Assembly: GCF_900115905.1 (NCBI RefSeq)
Contig: NZ_FOYD01000002.1
Span: forward strand, 408,384 to 472,383
Direction: 5' to 3'
DNA from: Halopseudomonas formosensis
Lineage (GTDB): Bacteria > Pseudomonadota > Gammaproteobacteria > Pseudomonadales > Pseudomonadaceae
DNA length: 64,000 nucleotides
A program made the translations under genes and the position numbers. Under the pieces are notes generated by a model, which saw only the letters and a list, made by a program, of their open reading frames with translations, ran no database searches and was not told the origin of the DNA. Shown piece after piece: positions 1 through 8,983 of the stretch. The number at the start of each line of letters is the position of its first letter. The stretch's first letter is position 1.

Positions 1-512
1 GTAGCCGAGTAGTAGCCACCGCCGGCATAGGCTTCCAGAGGCCGATCGCTGCCGCGCCGGGTGATGATATTGACCACCCCGCCGATGGCGTTGGAGCCGT
101 TGATCACCGAAGCCGGCCCCCGGACCACCTCCACCCGCTCGATCAGTGCGGGATCGATCAACAGCGGTGTGCCGTAATCGGTGTGATCGGTAACCGTCTG
201 CCCATCGATGCGGATGGTTACCCGCCGCGAGCTCTCGCCGCGGATGGAGATGCGTTTCATGCCGGGGGTATCGGCGTCAGTCAGCACTACCCCGGGGATA
301 TCCCGGAACAGTTCCGCCACATCCGCCAGCGTGCGCCCCTGGACCTGCTCCCGGCTGATCCGGGTAATGGAACCGGGGCTCATCAGACTGGCGACCTCGA
401 ACCCGGTGCCGCTCACCACGGTATCCTCCAGCCGCAGGGTCGGCTCGACGGAGGCCGCTGCCACCGACAGGCTGAGAAGGGACAGGGTTGCGACAAGTGC
501 TGGCTTTTTCAT
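1..512 (-). CDS. TonB-dependent outer-membrane receptor, N-terminal part (runs off window start)
   Basis: At least 170 residues are visible and the C-terminal barrel lies outside the window. The protein starts MKKPALVATLSLLSLSVAAA, a typical signal peptide. A plug domain follows: LEDTVVSGTG, then DVAELFRDIPGVVL, SIRGESSRRVTIRIDGQ, RVEVVRGPASVINGSNAIGGVVNIITRRG. These are standard TonB-receptor plug motifs, so the protein should import a bound nutrient across the outer membrane using TonB. The plug resembles the Cir/haem-receptor type more than the copper receptor OprC/NosA, but the substrate cannot be told from this part. The ATG has a GGAG sequence about 10 nt upstream. The gene is divergent from the nor operon, and an Anr-type box lies at the right distance for an anaerobic promoter. 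Confidence 0.85.
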   Translation of the reverse strand, partial: MKKPALVATLSLLSLSVAAASVEPTLRLEDTVVSGTGFEVASLMSPGSITRISREQVQGRTLADVAELFRDIPGVVLTDADTPGMKRISIRGESSRRVTIRIDGQTVTDHTDYGTPLLIDPALIERVEVVRGPASVINGSNAIGGVVNIITRRGSDRPLEAYAGGGYYSA

Positions 513-566
513 GGCAATCACTCCACTGATGTGCCTTCATCATCGGTGAAGTGCCCGCAGGAAAAT

Positions 567-580
567 TTGATGGCCGTCAA
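567..580. promoter_or_regulatory. Anr/Dnr (FNR-type) box
   Basis: TTGATGGCCGTCAA matches the FNR-family consensus TTGAT-N4-ATCAA at 9 of 10 positions. Its centre (573.5) would be at -41.5 for a minus-strand start near 532, with GATGAT at 544-539 as a 4/6 -10 element, just before the TonB receptor. It could also serve a plus-strand start near 615 (ATTTTAT around 604-610). Which gene it serves is inferred. Confidence 0.6.
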
Positions 581-610
581 GCCGACATGCGACATGCTGC
601 CGCATTTTAT

Positions 611-623
611 GGTGCGACATACC
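611..623. promoter_or_regulatory. GGT-N7-ACC palindrome, NorR-like upstream activator site
   Basis: ATGGT-GCGACAT-ACCAT (609-625) contains GGT-N7-ACC, the form described for NorR sites of Ralstonia nor promoters. The core GCGACAT recurs at 589-595, 25 bp upstream. The site is about 150 bp upstream of the start predicted from the sigma54 element at 736-752, a normal distance for an enhancer-binding protein. No norR gene is in the window. Confidence 0.45.
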
Positions 624-660
624 ATCGCACTGTGGATTGGGTAAATTAAACCATTTAAAG

Positions 661-687
661 TATAAAAAACCCTGTTCAGCCAGGGTT
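661..687 (-). terminator. Minus-strand hairpin plus T-tract with no gene ending before it
   Basis: AACCCTG (668-674) pairs perfectly with CAGGGTT (681-687). Read on the minus strand the stem is followed by TTTTTTAT, the form of an intrinsic terminator. No minus-strand gene ends upstream of it. It may insulate the TonB receptor gene from the nor control region, or end a short untranslated RNA. Confidence 0.45.
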
Positions 688-735
688 CATATCACCATCA
701 CTGGCTTTATCCTTTACATTTCAATCACTTAGAAG

Positions 736-752
736 TTGGCACATTCCTTGTT
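736..752 (+). promoter_or_regulatory. Sigma54-type -24/-12 promoter of the nor operon
   Basis: TTGGCAC-N5-TTGTT matches the RpoN consensus (TTGGCAC-N5-TTGCA) except for T in place of the C of the -12 GC. Transcription would start near 763, leaving a leader of about 27 nt before norQ at 790. An AT-rich stretch (about 641-668) between this and the upstream palindrome could allow the DNA to bend. Confidence 0.55.
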
Positions 753-789
753 ACAGGTTGAGCAAACGTCGCTCAGCAAGGAATTTCCA

Positions 790-1635
790 ATGCATGCAAC
801 CCGATCCGAACTCCTGTCTCCGCAGCCTGCCCTGTTCTATCAGCGCAGCGGGAATGAGGTCGAGCTCTTCGAGCAGGCCGACCGCTTCGGCATGCCGGTG
901 CTGATCAAGGGCCCGACCGGTTGTGGCAAGACCCGCTTCATCCAGTACATGGCCGAGCGCCTGGGCCGCAAGCTGTATACCGTGGCCTGCCACGACGACC
1001 TGACCACCGCGGATCTGGTCGGCCGCCACCTGATCGGTGCCAACGGCACCTTCTGGCAGGACGGCCCCCTGACCCGTGCGGTACGCGAGGGCGCCATCTG
1101 CTATCTGGACGAGGTAATAGAGGCGCGCAAGGACATCACCGTGGTCCTGCATCCGCTGGCGGACGATCGTCGCATTCTGCCGCTGGAAGCCACCGGTGAG
1201 GAATTGCAGGCCGCACCCGGCTTCATGCTGGTGGTCTCCTACAACCCCGGCTACCGCAACCTGCTCAAGGGCCTCAAACCCAGTACCCGCCAGCGTTTCG
1301 TCGCCATGGCCTTCGACTATCCGCAGGCCGCGGCGGAGAGCCACATAGTGCAGCGCGAGTCGGGACTGGATGCGACCCGTGCCGAACAGCTGGTGGCCCT
1401 GGGCAATGCCCTGCGACACCTCGGCGAACACGATCTCGAGGAGGCGCCCTCCACCCGTCTGCTGATCCATACCGCACGGCTGATCGCCGCCGGCATGGAC
1501 CCGCGCCAGGCCTGTCAGGCCTGCATGGCGCAGCCCCTGACCGACGAGCCGGTGGCCCAGGCGGCCATCATGGACATCGTCCGCGTGCACTTTGCCGACC
1601 AGGCACAGGCACCGGCCAACAGAAGAATCGCCTGA
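790..1635 (+). CDS. norQ: NorQ, MoxR-family AAA+ ATPase for nitric oxide reductase activation
   Basis: This 281-residue AAA+ protein of the MoxR family has Walker A GPTGCGKT at about 41-48 and Walker B ICYLDEV at about 103-109. NorQ/NirQ proteins work with the von Willebrand factor A protein NorD to insert metal or activate the NorCB complex; the work is ATP-driven and cytoplasmic. The ATG at 790 is chosen because AAGGAA lies just upstream; an in-frame start at 736 would overlap the sigma54-type promoter. It is the first gene of norQCBDEF, which differs from clusters where this gene sits beside nir genes. No nir gene is visible here. Confidence 0.9.
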   Translation: MHATRSELLSPQPALFYQRSGNEVELFEQADRFGMPVLIKGPTGCGKTRFIQYMAERLGRKLYTVACHDDLTTADLVGRHLIGANGTFWQDGPLTRAVREGAICYLDEVIEARKDITVVLHPLADDRRILPLEATGEELQAAPGFMLVVSYNPGYRNLLKGLKPSTRQRFVAMAFDYPQAAAESHIVQRESGLDATRAEQLVALGNALRHLGEHDLEEAPSTRLLIHTARLIAAGMDPRQACQACMAQPLTDEPVAQAAIMDIVRVHFADQAQAPANRRIA

Positions 1636-1675
1636 GCGGCGACCCCGCTATCCGCATACACCCGAGGAGACAACT

Positions 1676-2122
1676 ATGTCGGAGCGCTTTACCAAGGGCA
1701 TGGCCCGCAACATCTACTACGGTGGCGGCATGTTTTTCATGCTGCTGTTCATTGGCCTGACGGTGGATACGGTGACGGCGATACCCGAACGGGAGAACCG
1801 CGACCAGCTCACCGCCGAAGTCGCCCACGGCAAGCACCTGTGGGAGAAGAACAACTGCGTCGGTTGCCACTCGCTGATGGGTGAAGGGGCCTATTTCGCA
1901 CCGGAGCTGGGCAACGTGTTCAAGCGCCGGGGCATGGAGAACGAAGCGGCCTTCAAGGCCTACTTCAGCGCCTGGATGAAAGCCATGCCCACCGGTGTGG
2001 AGGGTCGTCGGCAGATGCCCCAGTTCAACCTGAGCGACCAGGAACTCAACGACATGGCCGAGTTCCTGATCTGGTCGGCGCGTATTGATACCAACGACTG
2101 GCCGCCGAACAAGGAAGGCTGA
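1676..2122 (+). CDS. norC: Nitric oxide reductase subunit C (cytochrome c)
   Basis: NorC is the membrane-anchored cytochrome c that passes electrons to NorB for 2 NO to N2O. The 148-residue protein has one N-terminal membrane anchor (about residues 14-34) and a haem c motif CVGCH at 61-65. The likely methionine ligand is in RRQMPQF at about 114. GAGGAGA sits 8-9 nt before the ATG. Length and architecture match NorC. It lies 40 nt after norQ and 40 nt before norB, so the genes are probably cotranscribed. Confidence 0.96.
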   Translation: MSERFTKGMARNIYYGGGMFFMLLFIGLTVDTVTAIPERENRDQLTAEVAHGKHLWEKNNCVGCHSLMGEGAYFAPELGNVFKRRGMENEAAFKAYFSAWMKAMPTGVEGRRQMPQFNLSDQELNDMAEFLIWSARIDTNDWPPNKEG

Positions 2123-2132
2123 GTTCACCTGA

Positions 2133-3566
<1,434 letters not shown>

Positions 3567-3682
3567 GCCCGGCGGCGTGGCCTGTGGGCCCGCCACCCAG
3601 CTCACCACCGCGCTGCCGCCGTCCGGCAGCGCCCCTTTCCCGCCTGCAGCCGCTGGCTGCAGGCATCTTCGGGAGACCTGCA

Positions 3683-5524
3683 ATGGAAGAAGCCGTTGGC
3701 ATCCGCTGGCACCGACTGATCACCCGTCTGGCCGGTGACGACTTTCCCCGGGCCCGAGTGCGCCTGGCGGATGAAGCTCCCCGCCTGGCCATGGTCTTTC
3801 GTGCCCTCAGTGGCGACCCCGGGCTGACCATCAAGGCCAGCACCGAGCGCAATATCAACGCCTGGCGCCCGCTGGCCCACCGTCTGGCCGGCAGTGGCCG
3901 GCGGCATGCCGTGGCCTGGCGCGAGGTCGACGCCCTGCGCGTGCCCGAAGCGCTGGCGGTATTTCCGCAGCCCGAACTCAATCGCGATCTCTACCTGTGG
4001 CTGACCGCCATGGCCAGCCAATCGGCAGCCTGCCCGGAGGGCGACTGGCTGCACAGCAACCAGCAGCTGGTATTGCGCACCCTGGCGGCCTACCCCGGCC
4101 TCAACGACACCTACTACCGACTGGCGCAGCAGCTGGTGGAACTGCGCCGGACCCGCCGCCTGCCCCCCGCCCAGAGCGCGAGGGAAAGCGCCCTGCAGTG
4201 CGCCCTGCTGTCGCCCGGCAGTCAGCCCGCATTGCCCGCCGCACCGGGCGAGCCCTGGCCGGTGCCCCTGTGGCTGTATCCCCTGCCGGAGTCCGCTCCG
4301 CGCCTGGCGGGAGCAGCCAATGATGAGGACGACCAGCCCGCTCCTTCCGCCCCAGGGAGGGTGCGCCAGAGCCGCCAGCGCAAGCAGGCGCAATACGTGG
4401 ACGACAACCAGAACCGTCACGGCATGATGATCTTCCGACTGGAGAGTCTGTTCTCCTGGTCCGAATTCGTGCCGGTCGACCGCTGCGAGGATGACAGCGA
4501 CGACGAGGACAGCGACAGCATCGCCGAGGACCTGGATTATCTGAGTCTGTCGCGCAGTCCCAGCACCAGCGCCTCACGCATCAAACTGGATCTGGACCTG
4601 CCGTCGGCCGCCGAGGATGACATTCCCCTGACCGACGGCTGCCTGTTCCCCGAGTGGGACTGGAAGCAGCAGCGCCTGCGTGACAACCACTGCAGGGTCA
4701 TCCCCATGCTGCCCCGGGACGCCGAACCGGCTCCCCTGCCCGAACGCCTGCAACCACTGGCCCGCAGCCTGCGCCAGCGGTTCGAGGGTCTGCGCCCCCA
4801 GCGCGTCTGGGAGAAGCGCCAGCCCGCCGGCCCGCTCCTTGACCTGCAGGCCTGCCTGCATTTTGCCGCCGACCGCCGTCGCGGCGCCGCCAGCGCCCAG
4901 CCGGCGTTGTGGAAAAGGGAGGCCGCCCGGCACCGGGACCTGGCCTGTCTGGTGCTGGCGGACCTGTCCCTGTCGACCGAGGCCTGGGCCGACAACGAGC
5001 ATCAGGTGATCGACGTGATCCGCGACAGCCTGCACCTGCTCGGCGAGGCCCTGGACGCCGGCCATGACGACTTTGCCATGTACGGCTTTTCCTCCAGACG
5101 CCGGGAGCACGTGCGCTTCAATCTGATCAAGAACTTCGCCGAGCCCTGGGGCCAGGCCATCCATGGGCGCATCCGCGAACTCAAGCCCGGCTACTACACC
5201 CGCATGGGCGGCGCCATCCGCCAGGCCACCGAGATCCTCCGCGAGAAACCCGCCGAGCAGCGCCTGTTGCTGCTGCTGACCGACGGCAAGCCCAACGATC
5301 TGGATGTCTACGAGGGGCGCTACGGCATGGAGGATACCCGCCAGGCGCTGCTGGAGGCCCGCCGGGCCGGCATCCAGCCATTCTGCGTGACCATCGACCA
5401 GCAGGCGGCGGACTACCTGCCCTACCTCTTCGGCCAGCAGCGCTACCAGCTGATCCGCCAGGCCTCGGAGCTGCCGGGCCTGCTGCCGAAACTCTACCTG
5501 CTGCTGACCGGGAGAAGCATCTGA
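3683..5524 (+). CDS. norD: NorD, von Willebrand factor A protein for Nor activation
   Basis: This 613-residue NorD partner of NorQ has a C-terminal VWA domain with the metal-ion-dependent adhesion motif DLSLST at about residue 430 and the downstream LLLLLTDGKPND segment. The central part is strongly acidic (a DDSDDEDSDS run), as in other NorD proteins. NorD and NorQ are needed for a mature, active NorCB complex. The ATG at 3683 has GGGAGACC upstream. The stop overlaps the norE start by one base (TGATG), which suggests translational coupling. Confidence 0.93.
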   Translation: MEEAVGIRWHRLITRLAGDDFPRARVRLADEAPRLAMVFRALSGDPGLTIKASTERNINAWRPLAHRLAGSGRRHAVAWREVDALRVPEALAVFPQPELNRDLYLWLTAMASQSAACPEGDWLHSNQQLVLRTLAAYPGLNDTYYRLAQQLVELRRTRRLPPAQSARESALQCALLSPGSQPALPAAPGEPWPVPLWLYPLPESAPRLAGAANDEDDQPAPSAPGRVRQSRQRKQAQYVDDNQNRHGMMIFRLESLFSWSEFVPVDRCEDDSDDEDSDSIAEDLDYLSLSRSPSTSASRIKLDLDLPSAAEDDIPLTDGCLFPEWDWKQQRLRDNHCRVIPMLPRDAEPAPLPERLQPLARSLRQRFEGLRPQRVWEKRQPAGPLLDLQACLHFAADRRRGAASAQPALWKREAARHRDLACLVLADLSLSTEAWADNEHQVIDVIRDSLHLLGEALDAGHDDFAMYGFSSRRREHVRFNLIKNFAEPWGQAIHGRIRELKPGYYTRMGGAIRQATEILREKPAEQRLLLLLTDGKPNDLDVYEGRYGMEDTRQALLEARRAGIQPFCVTIDQQAADYLPYLFGQQRYQLIRQASELPGLLPKLYLLLTGRSI

Positions 5525-6129
5525 TGAACAGCCCTGAGTACAGTCTCACCGACCTGAGCCCACCGCAGACCGCGCGCATTCCCGGTGACCTGGCCATGTG
5601 GTGCTTCATCCTCGCCGAACTGCTGGCCTTTCTTCTGCTGCTCGGCAGCATGGCCTTTGCCCGGGGCCACTGGGAGCAGATGTTCAGCGCCGGCATCGCC
5701 ACCCTGCACCCGGAGGCAGGCTTGATCAACACCCTGATCCTGCTCAGCGGCAGCTACTTCGCCGCCCGCGGTGTCCGCCTCAGCGCCCAGGGCCAGCCCC
5801 GGGCACTGGGGCGCGGCTTCAGCCTGGCTGCGCTGTGCGGGCTGGGCTATGTCGCAATCAAGCTCAGTGAATACGCCCTGCTGTTCGGCGCCGGCTACAA
5901 CCTGCGCACCGACACCTTCTATTTCTTCTACTTCTTCACCACCTTCTTCCATATGGCCCACGTGCTGATCGGCATGGTCATCCTCCTGGTGGTTGCAAGG
6001 CGCTACCGCACCGGCCAGTACCCGAACGCCGACAAGGCGCGCATGGCAGGCGAATCCGCCGCCAGCTACTGGCACATGGTGGACCTGGTCTGGCTGGTGC
6101 TCTTTCCCCTGCTCTATGTCCTGCCCTGA
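5524..6129 (+). CDS. norE: NorE, cytochrome c oxidase subunit III-like membrane protein
   Basis: A 201-residue five-helix membrane protein of the haem-copper oxidase subunit III family. Family-typical pieces include DLAMWCFILAELLAFLLLL near the N-terminus, FYFFYFFTTFFHMAHVLIGM in the middle and SYWHMVDLVWLVLFPLLYVLP at the end. NorE is accessory: it improves NO reduction in some denitrifiers but is not catalytic. It is coupled to norD by a one-base overlap and followed by norF after 9 nt. Confidence 0.9.
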   Translation: MNSPEYSLTDLSPPQTARIPGDLAMWCFILAELLAFLLLLGSMAFARGHWEQMFSAGIATLHPEAGLINTLILLSGSYFAARGVRLSAQGQPRALGRGFSLAALCGLGYVAIKLSEYALLFGAGYNLRTDTFYFFYFFTTFFHMAHVLIGMVILLVVARRYRTGQYPNADKARMAGESAASYWHMVDLVWLVLFPLLYVLP

Positions 6130-6138
6130 GGAGTCAAG

Positions 6139-6384
6139 ATGAAAACCCACGCCCTTGAAATCGGCCTGGCCGGTCTGGTCCTGCTCACCCTCGCCGCCTG
6201 GCTGACCGGACAGAATGTGAACGCCAGCTGGGTAATCGGCTGCGTGCTGGCTGCGACCTTCATCAAGGGGCAATGGCTGATCGACGAGTTCATGGAGCTG
6301 CGCCACGCTCCGGCCTGGCTGCGCTGGGTGGTCAGTGGCTGGCTGGTACTGATCGTGGGAATGACTGCGCTGTTCAATATGTAG
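6139..6384 (+). CDS. norF: NorF, small cytochrome oxidase subunit IV-like membrane protein
   Basis: An 81-residue protein with two to three predicted membrane helices (LAGLVLLTLAAWLTG, VIGCVLAATFIKGQWLIDEF, WVVSGWLVLIVGMTALF). The pattern and size match NorF, the usual partner of NorE. GAGGAG with 8-9 nt spacing supports the ATG. It closes the nor operon. The next 115 bases hold a hairpin (6383-6411, no T-tract) and a degenerate REP pair. Confidence 0.85.
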   Translation: MKTHALEIGLAGLVLLTLAAWLTGQNVNASWVIGCVLAATFIKGQWLIDEFMELRHAPAWLRWVVSGWLVLIVGMTALFNM

Positions 6385-6423
6385 CTGCGTGGGCAATCGC
6401 TCGCCCGCAGAAGAGATACCCCC

Positions 6424-6496
6424 GGGAAGGACGCGCACCAGCTCGTCCAGCGAGCCAGCGCCCGACCACCTGATCGAGCTGCTGACTTTCCCTGGG
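6424..6496. repeat. Degenerate REP pair between norF and ubiT
   Basis: A forward REP (GGGAAGGACGCGCACCAGCTCG and following bases, 6424-6450) and a decayed inverted copy (TGATCGAGCTGCTGACTTTCCC, 6471-6496) lie in the gap between the convergent nor and ubi operons. They belong to the family with core GAGCACCAGCTC seen elsewhere in the window. Confidence 0.6.
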
Positions 6497-6500
6497 CGGC

Positions 6501-7004
6501 CTAGCCCCGGGCCGGCTGTGCCGGCGCCACCTGTTCCTGCTCCCTGGCCGCCGCTCCCAGCCAGCTGATCAGCTGCCACAGGCGCGGCGGCATCAGTTCC
6601 GGGTCCAGGCTGTCCACCAGATTCTTGACCGCCAGACCCAGATCGGTATCCCCCTCGATCACCAGCCGACGGCGGAAGAACAGGGTATCCGGATCCTCCT
6701 GCCGGCTGGCCAGCAACAGAAATTCCTTCCAGTTGCCGCGGATGCACACATCCACCGGGGCACTGCGGGCAAGTCGCAGACCGACCGCATCCCGGGTCAG
6801 GCACCAGGCCATGCCCAGATCACTGACCTCGATACGCAACCAGCGCCCCTCCAGCACATCGAACTCGCCGTCATTCAGCGGCTCGGCAAACAGCCGCTTC
6901 ATCGCCTGCTCGATCGCCAGCTTCTGTACGGCAAAGGGGATGTGCCTGCCCAGCGGCAGCACTGGCCCTCCGGCCTTCAACAGCAGATCAGCGAGGTTCA
7001 ACAC
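6501..7004 (-). CDS. ubiT: UbiT, SCP2-domain lipid-binding protein of O2-independent ubiquinone synthesis
   Basis: A 167-residue SCP2-like protein matching UbiT (E. coli YhbT). UbiT binds ubiquinone intermediates and organises the anaerobic pathway together with the hydroxylase UbiU-UbiV. A GTG start at 7004 is chosen: it overlaps the last codons of ubiV (stop at 6998) and has GGAGGTGGG just upstream inside ubiV. The longer reading from 7061 would run through ubiV. Motifs such as PFAVQKLAIEQAMKRLF and WLRIEVSDLGMAWCLT fit the family. It is third in ubiU-ubiV-ubiT. Confidence 0.9.
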   Translation of the reverse strand: MLNLADLLLKAGGPVLPLGRHIPFAVQKLAIEQAMKRLFAEPLNDGEFDVLEGRWLRIEVSDLGMAWCLTRDAVGLRLARSAPVDVCIRGNWKEFLLLASRQEDPDTLFFRRRLVIEGDTDLGLAVKNLVDSLDPELMPPRLWQLISWLGAAAREQEQVAPAQPARG

Positions 7005-7888
7005 AGTCCCACCTCCTCCACGGTCAGCATGCCCGGCTGGCCATGCCAGTAACCATTGCATCCATCCAGCGCCAGCGGCGGTGTACCACCGCGGCGCACC
7101 TGGTCAAACTGCTGCACTATGTCCGCCATATCGGTCGAGCGTGGACTCAGGCGTAGCGCATCAATACCCATCGCCTGCATCCGCGGGTACTCGGCCAGCA
7201 GATTGCTCACACCACCGGACATGGTCTGGATGCCGTTCAGGGTGAACAGCACCTGCCCTTCCTGGGTGGTCATGGGAATACCATCGGGGTAGTTCTGACA
7301 GATAAAGCCGCAGTCGTCCTTGGCCAGGTTCTCCGCCCGGGCGGTAAAACACCGCGCCGAGTAGGCCAGCGGCAGGTGCCCCCAGGCAAACACTTCGATC
7401 TCCGGCAACCTGATGTCATGCTCCCGGGCCTGCTGCATCAGTGCGCTGAGCAGGTCGGCAGAACACTCCACCGGCGGCACCCAGCGGCTCATGCCGCGGC
7501 GGACCAGCTCCTCAAGGGTGAAGGCGTTGTAGATGTTCAGTGCCGGTCCGCCGACAAACTCCACCCCCTGCGCCGTGAGGAACTGCACGGCCGCCATGTC
7601 GTTGGCCTCGACCTTGATCTCACCGTTCTCGCACAGTCGCCGCAGAACGCCCAGCTCGGAGGCCGCCTCGATCAGGGTCAGACCGGACAGCACCACCTCG
7701 GCGCCGCTGGCCTCACGCACCTCGCGGGCCAGCCCTGTCCAGTCATCCAGCGACAGCGCCCGGCGCTTGGAGCACACCGTCTCGCCCATGTAGATCACGT
7801 CCAGCGGCTGCTGGGCCATGTCGGCATAGAAGTCCATGATGCTCTGACGCTGCCAGTAGAACAGGACAGGTCCCAGGGTCAGTTTCAT
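6998..7888 (-). CDS. ubiV: UbiV, iron-sulfur hydroxylase subunit for anaerobic ubiquinone synthesis
   Basis: A 296-residue member of peptidase family U32 matching UbiV. Cysteines fall at 39, 180, 193 and 197, the four positions that hold the 4Fe-4S cluster in E. coli UbiV (MGETVC, SARC, DDCGFIC). With UbiU it hydroxylates the ubiquinone ring without O2, using prephenate as oxygen donor according to work on the family. The stop codon overlaps the ubiT start, and ubiU ends 9 nt upstream. In P. aeruginosa these genes are required for denitrifying growth, which fits the neighbouring nor operon. Confidence 0.95.
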   Translation of the reverse strand: MKLTLGPVLFYWQRQSIMDFYADMAQQPLDVIYMGETVCSKRRALSLDDWTGLAREVREASGAEVVLSGLTLIEAASELGVLRRLCENGEIKVEANDMAAVQFLTAQGVEFVGGPALNIYNAFTLEELVRRGMSRWVPPVECSADLLSALMQQAREHDIRLPEIEVFAWGHLPLAYSARCFTARAENLAKDDCGFICQNYPDGIPMTTQEGQVLFTLNGIQTMSGGVSNLLAEYPRMQAMGIDALRLSPRSTDMADIVQQFDQVRRGGTPPLALDGCNGYWHGQPGMLTVEEVGLC

Positions 7889-7897
7889 ATGGCTCTC

Positions 7898-8893
7898 CTA
7901 TTGCCAGGCACGATGATAGGCGCCCAGGGTGGTCTGGCTGCCTTCCGACACATTGCCCAGCACCTGATTCCAGGCAGGCTCCACGGCAAAGTTGTGTGGA
8001 TCCCTGCGGTAGCTGTCCAGCGCCTTGCGCCAGACACCGACCACCTGCTCGACATAGGCCGGGCTGCGCTGCCGCCCTTCGATCTTCACCGCCACCACAC
8101 CGATCTCGCTCAGCTGCGGGATCAGCTCCATGGTGTTCAGACTGGTAGGCTCCTCCAGCGCATGGAAGCGCTTGCCGTGCACCATGAAACGGCCCTTGCA
8201 CAGGGTCGGATAGCCGGCAGCCTCCCCCGCCTGGTAGCGATCGATCAGCACGTCATTCAGGCGCGAAGTCAGACCGTCCTCCTCGTCGCTCCAGCGCACG
8301 GCGCTGGCCGGGGAGCAGACACCGCAGAGGTTCGGCGACTGCCCGGTGACATAGGAGGACAGATGGCAACGGCCCTCGGCCATGATGCACAGACTGCCGA
8401 AGGCGAAGACTTCCACCGGTACCGGGCTGGAAGCGGCGACCTGACGCACCTGCGCCAGCGACAGCACCCGGGGCAGTACCGTACGGGCGATGCCGTACTG
8501 CTCGTGGTAGAAGCGCAGGGCCGCCGCGTTGGTGGCCGACCCCTGTACCGACAGGTGCAGCGGTAACCGCGGGTGACGGCGGCTGGCATAGGCGAGGATG
8601 CCGGGGTCGGCGGCGATCAGCGCATCCGCACCCAGATCCGCAGCGCGGTCCACCGCCCTCTGCCAGCGCGCCCAACCATCCGGCAAGGCGTAGGTGTTGA
8701 CCGCGATGAACAGCTTGCGCCCCTGCTGGCGGATAAGCTCAAGTCCGGCTTCCAGTTGTTTGTCGGTAAAGTTCAGACCGGCGAAGTGACGGGCGTTGGT
8801 ATCGTCACGAAAACCCGTGTAGACAGCATCGGCACCCTGCCGCACCGCTGCCTTGAGGGCAGGCAGACTGCCTGCGGGACAGACCAGTTGCAT
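7898..8893 (-). CDS. ubiU: UbiU, iron-sulfur hydroxylase subunit for anaerobic ubiquinone synthesis
   Basis: A 331-residue U32-family protein. Cysteines at 169, 176, 193 and 232 coincide with the 4Fe-4S ligands of E. coli UbiU (FGSLCIMAEGRCHLSS, GVCSP, TLCKGRF); an extra Cys is at 190. UbiU and UbiV form the heterodimeric O2-independent hydroxylase. The ATG has GGGAG 5-6 nt upstream. This is the first gene of ubiUVT and has an Anr-type box about 67 bp before the start codon, so the operon is probably induced at low oxygen. Confidence 0.95.
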   Translation of the reverse strand: MQLVCPAGSLPALKAAVRQGADAVYTGFRDDTNARHFAGLNFTDKQLEAGLELIRQQGRKLFIAVNTYALPDGWARWQRAVDRAADLGADALIAADPGILAYASRRHPRLPLHLSVQGSATNAAALRFYHEQYGIARTVLPRVLSLAQVRQVAASSPVPVEVFAFGSLCIMAEGRCHLSSYVTGQSPNLCGVCSPASAVRWSDEEDGLTSRLNDVLIDRYQAGEAAGYPTLCKGRFMVHGKRFHALEEPTSLNTMELIPQLSEIGVVAVKIEGRQRSPAYVEQVVGVWRKALDSYRRDPHNFAVEPAWNQVLGNVSEGSQTTLGAYHRAWQ

Positions 8894-8952
8894 GGTAACT
8901 CCCTGTGCTCAATATCAGCCGGAGACTCTGCCCCCTGCGGCCGCAAAGGGCA

Positions 8953-8966
8953 TTGATCAAGGTCAA
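8953..8966 (-). promoter_or_regulatory. Anr/Dnr box of ubiUVT
   Basis: The plus strand reads TTGATCAAGGTCAA, 9 of 10 matches to TTGAT-N4-ATCAA. A start 41.5 bp from its centre would be near 8918, about 25 nt before the ubiU ATG, with CAGAGT (8930-8925) at the -10 position (3/6, with the key A and T). Confidence 0.65.
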
Positions 8967-8983
8967 GACGGAGCTTCAATGGG

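Noticed and set aside
751..1590. Long open frame antisense to norQ
   Set aside because: High-GC shadow of the real gene; composition is low-complexity Gly/Gln/His and it has no motif or ribosome site.
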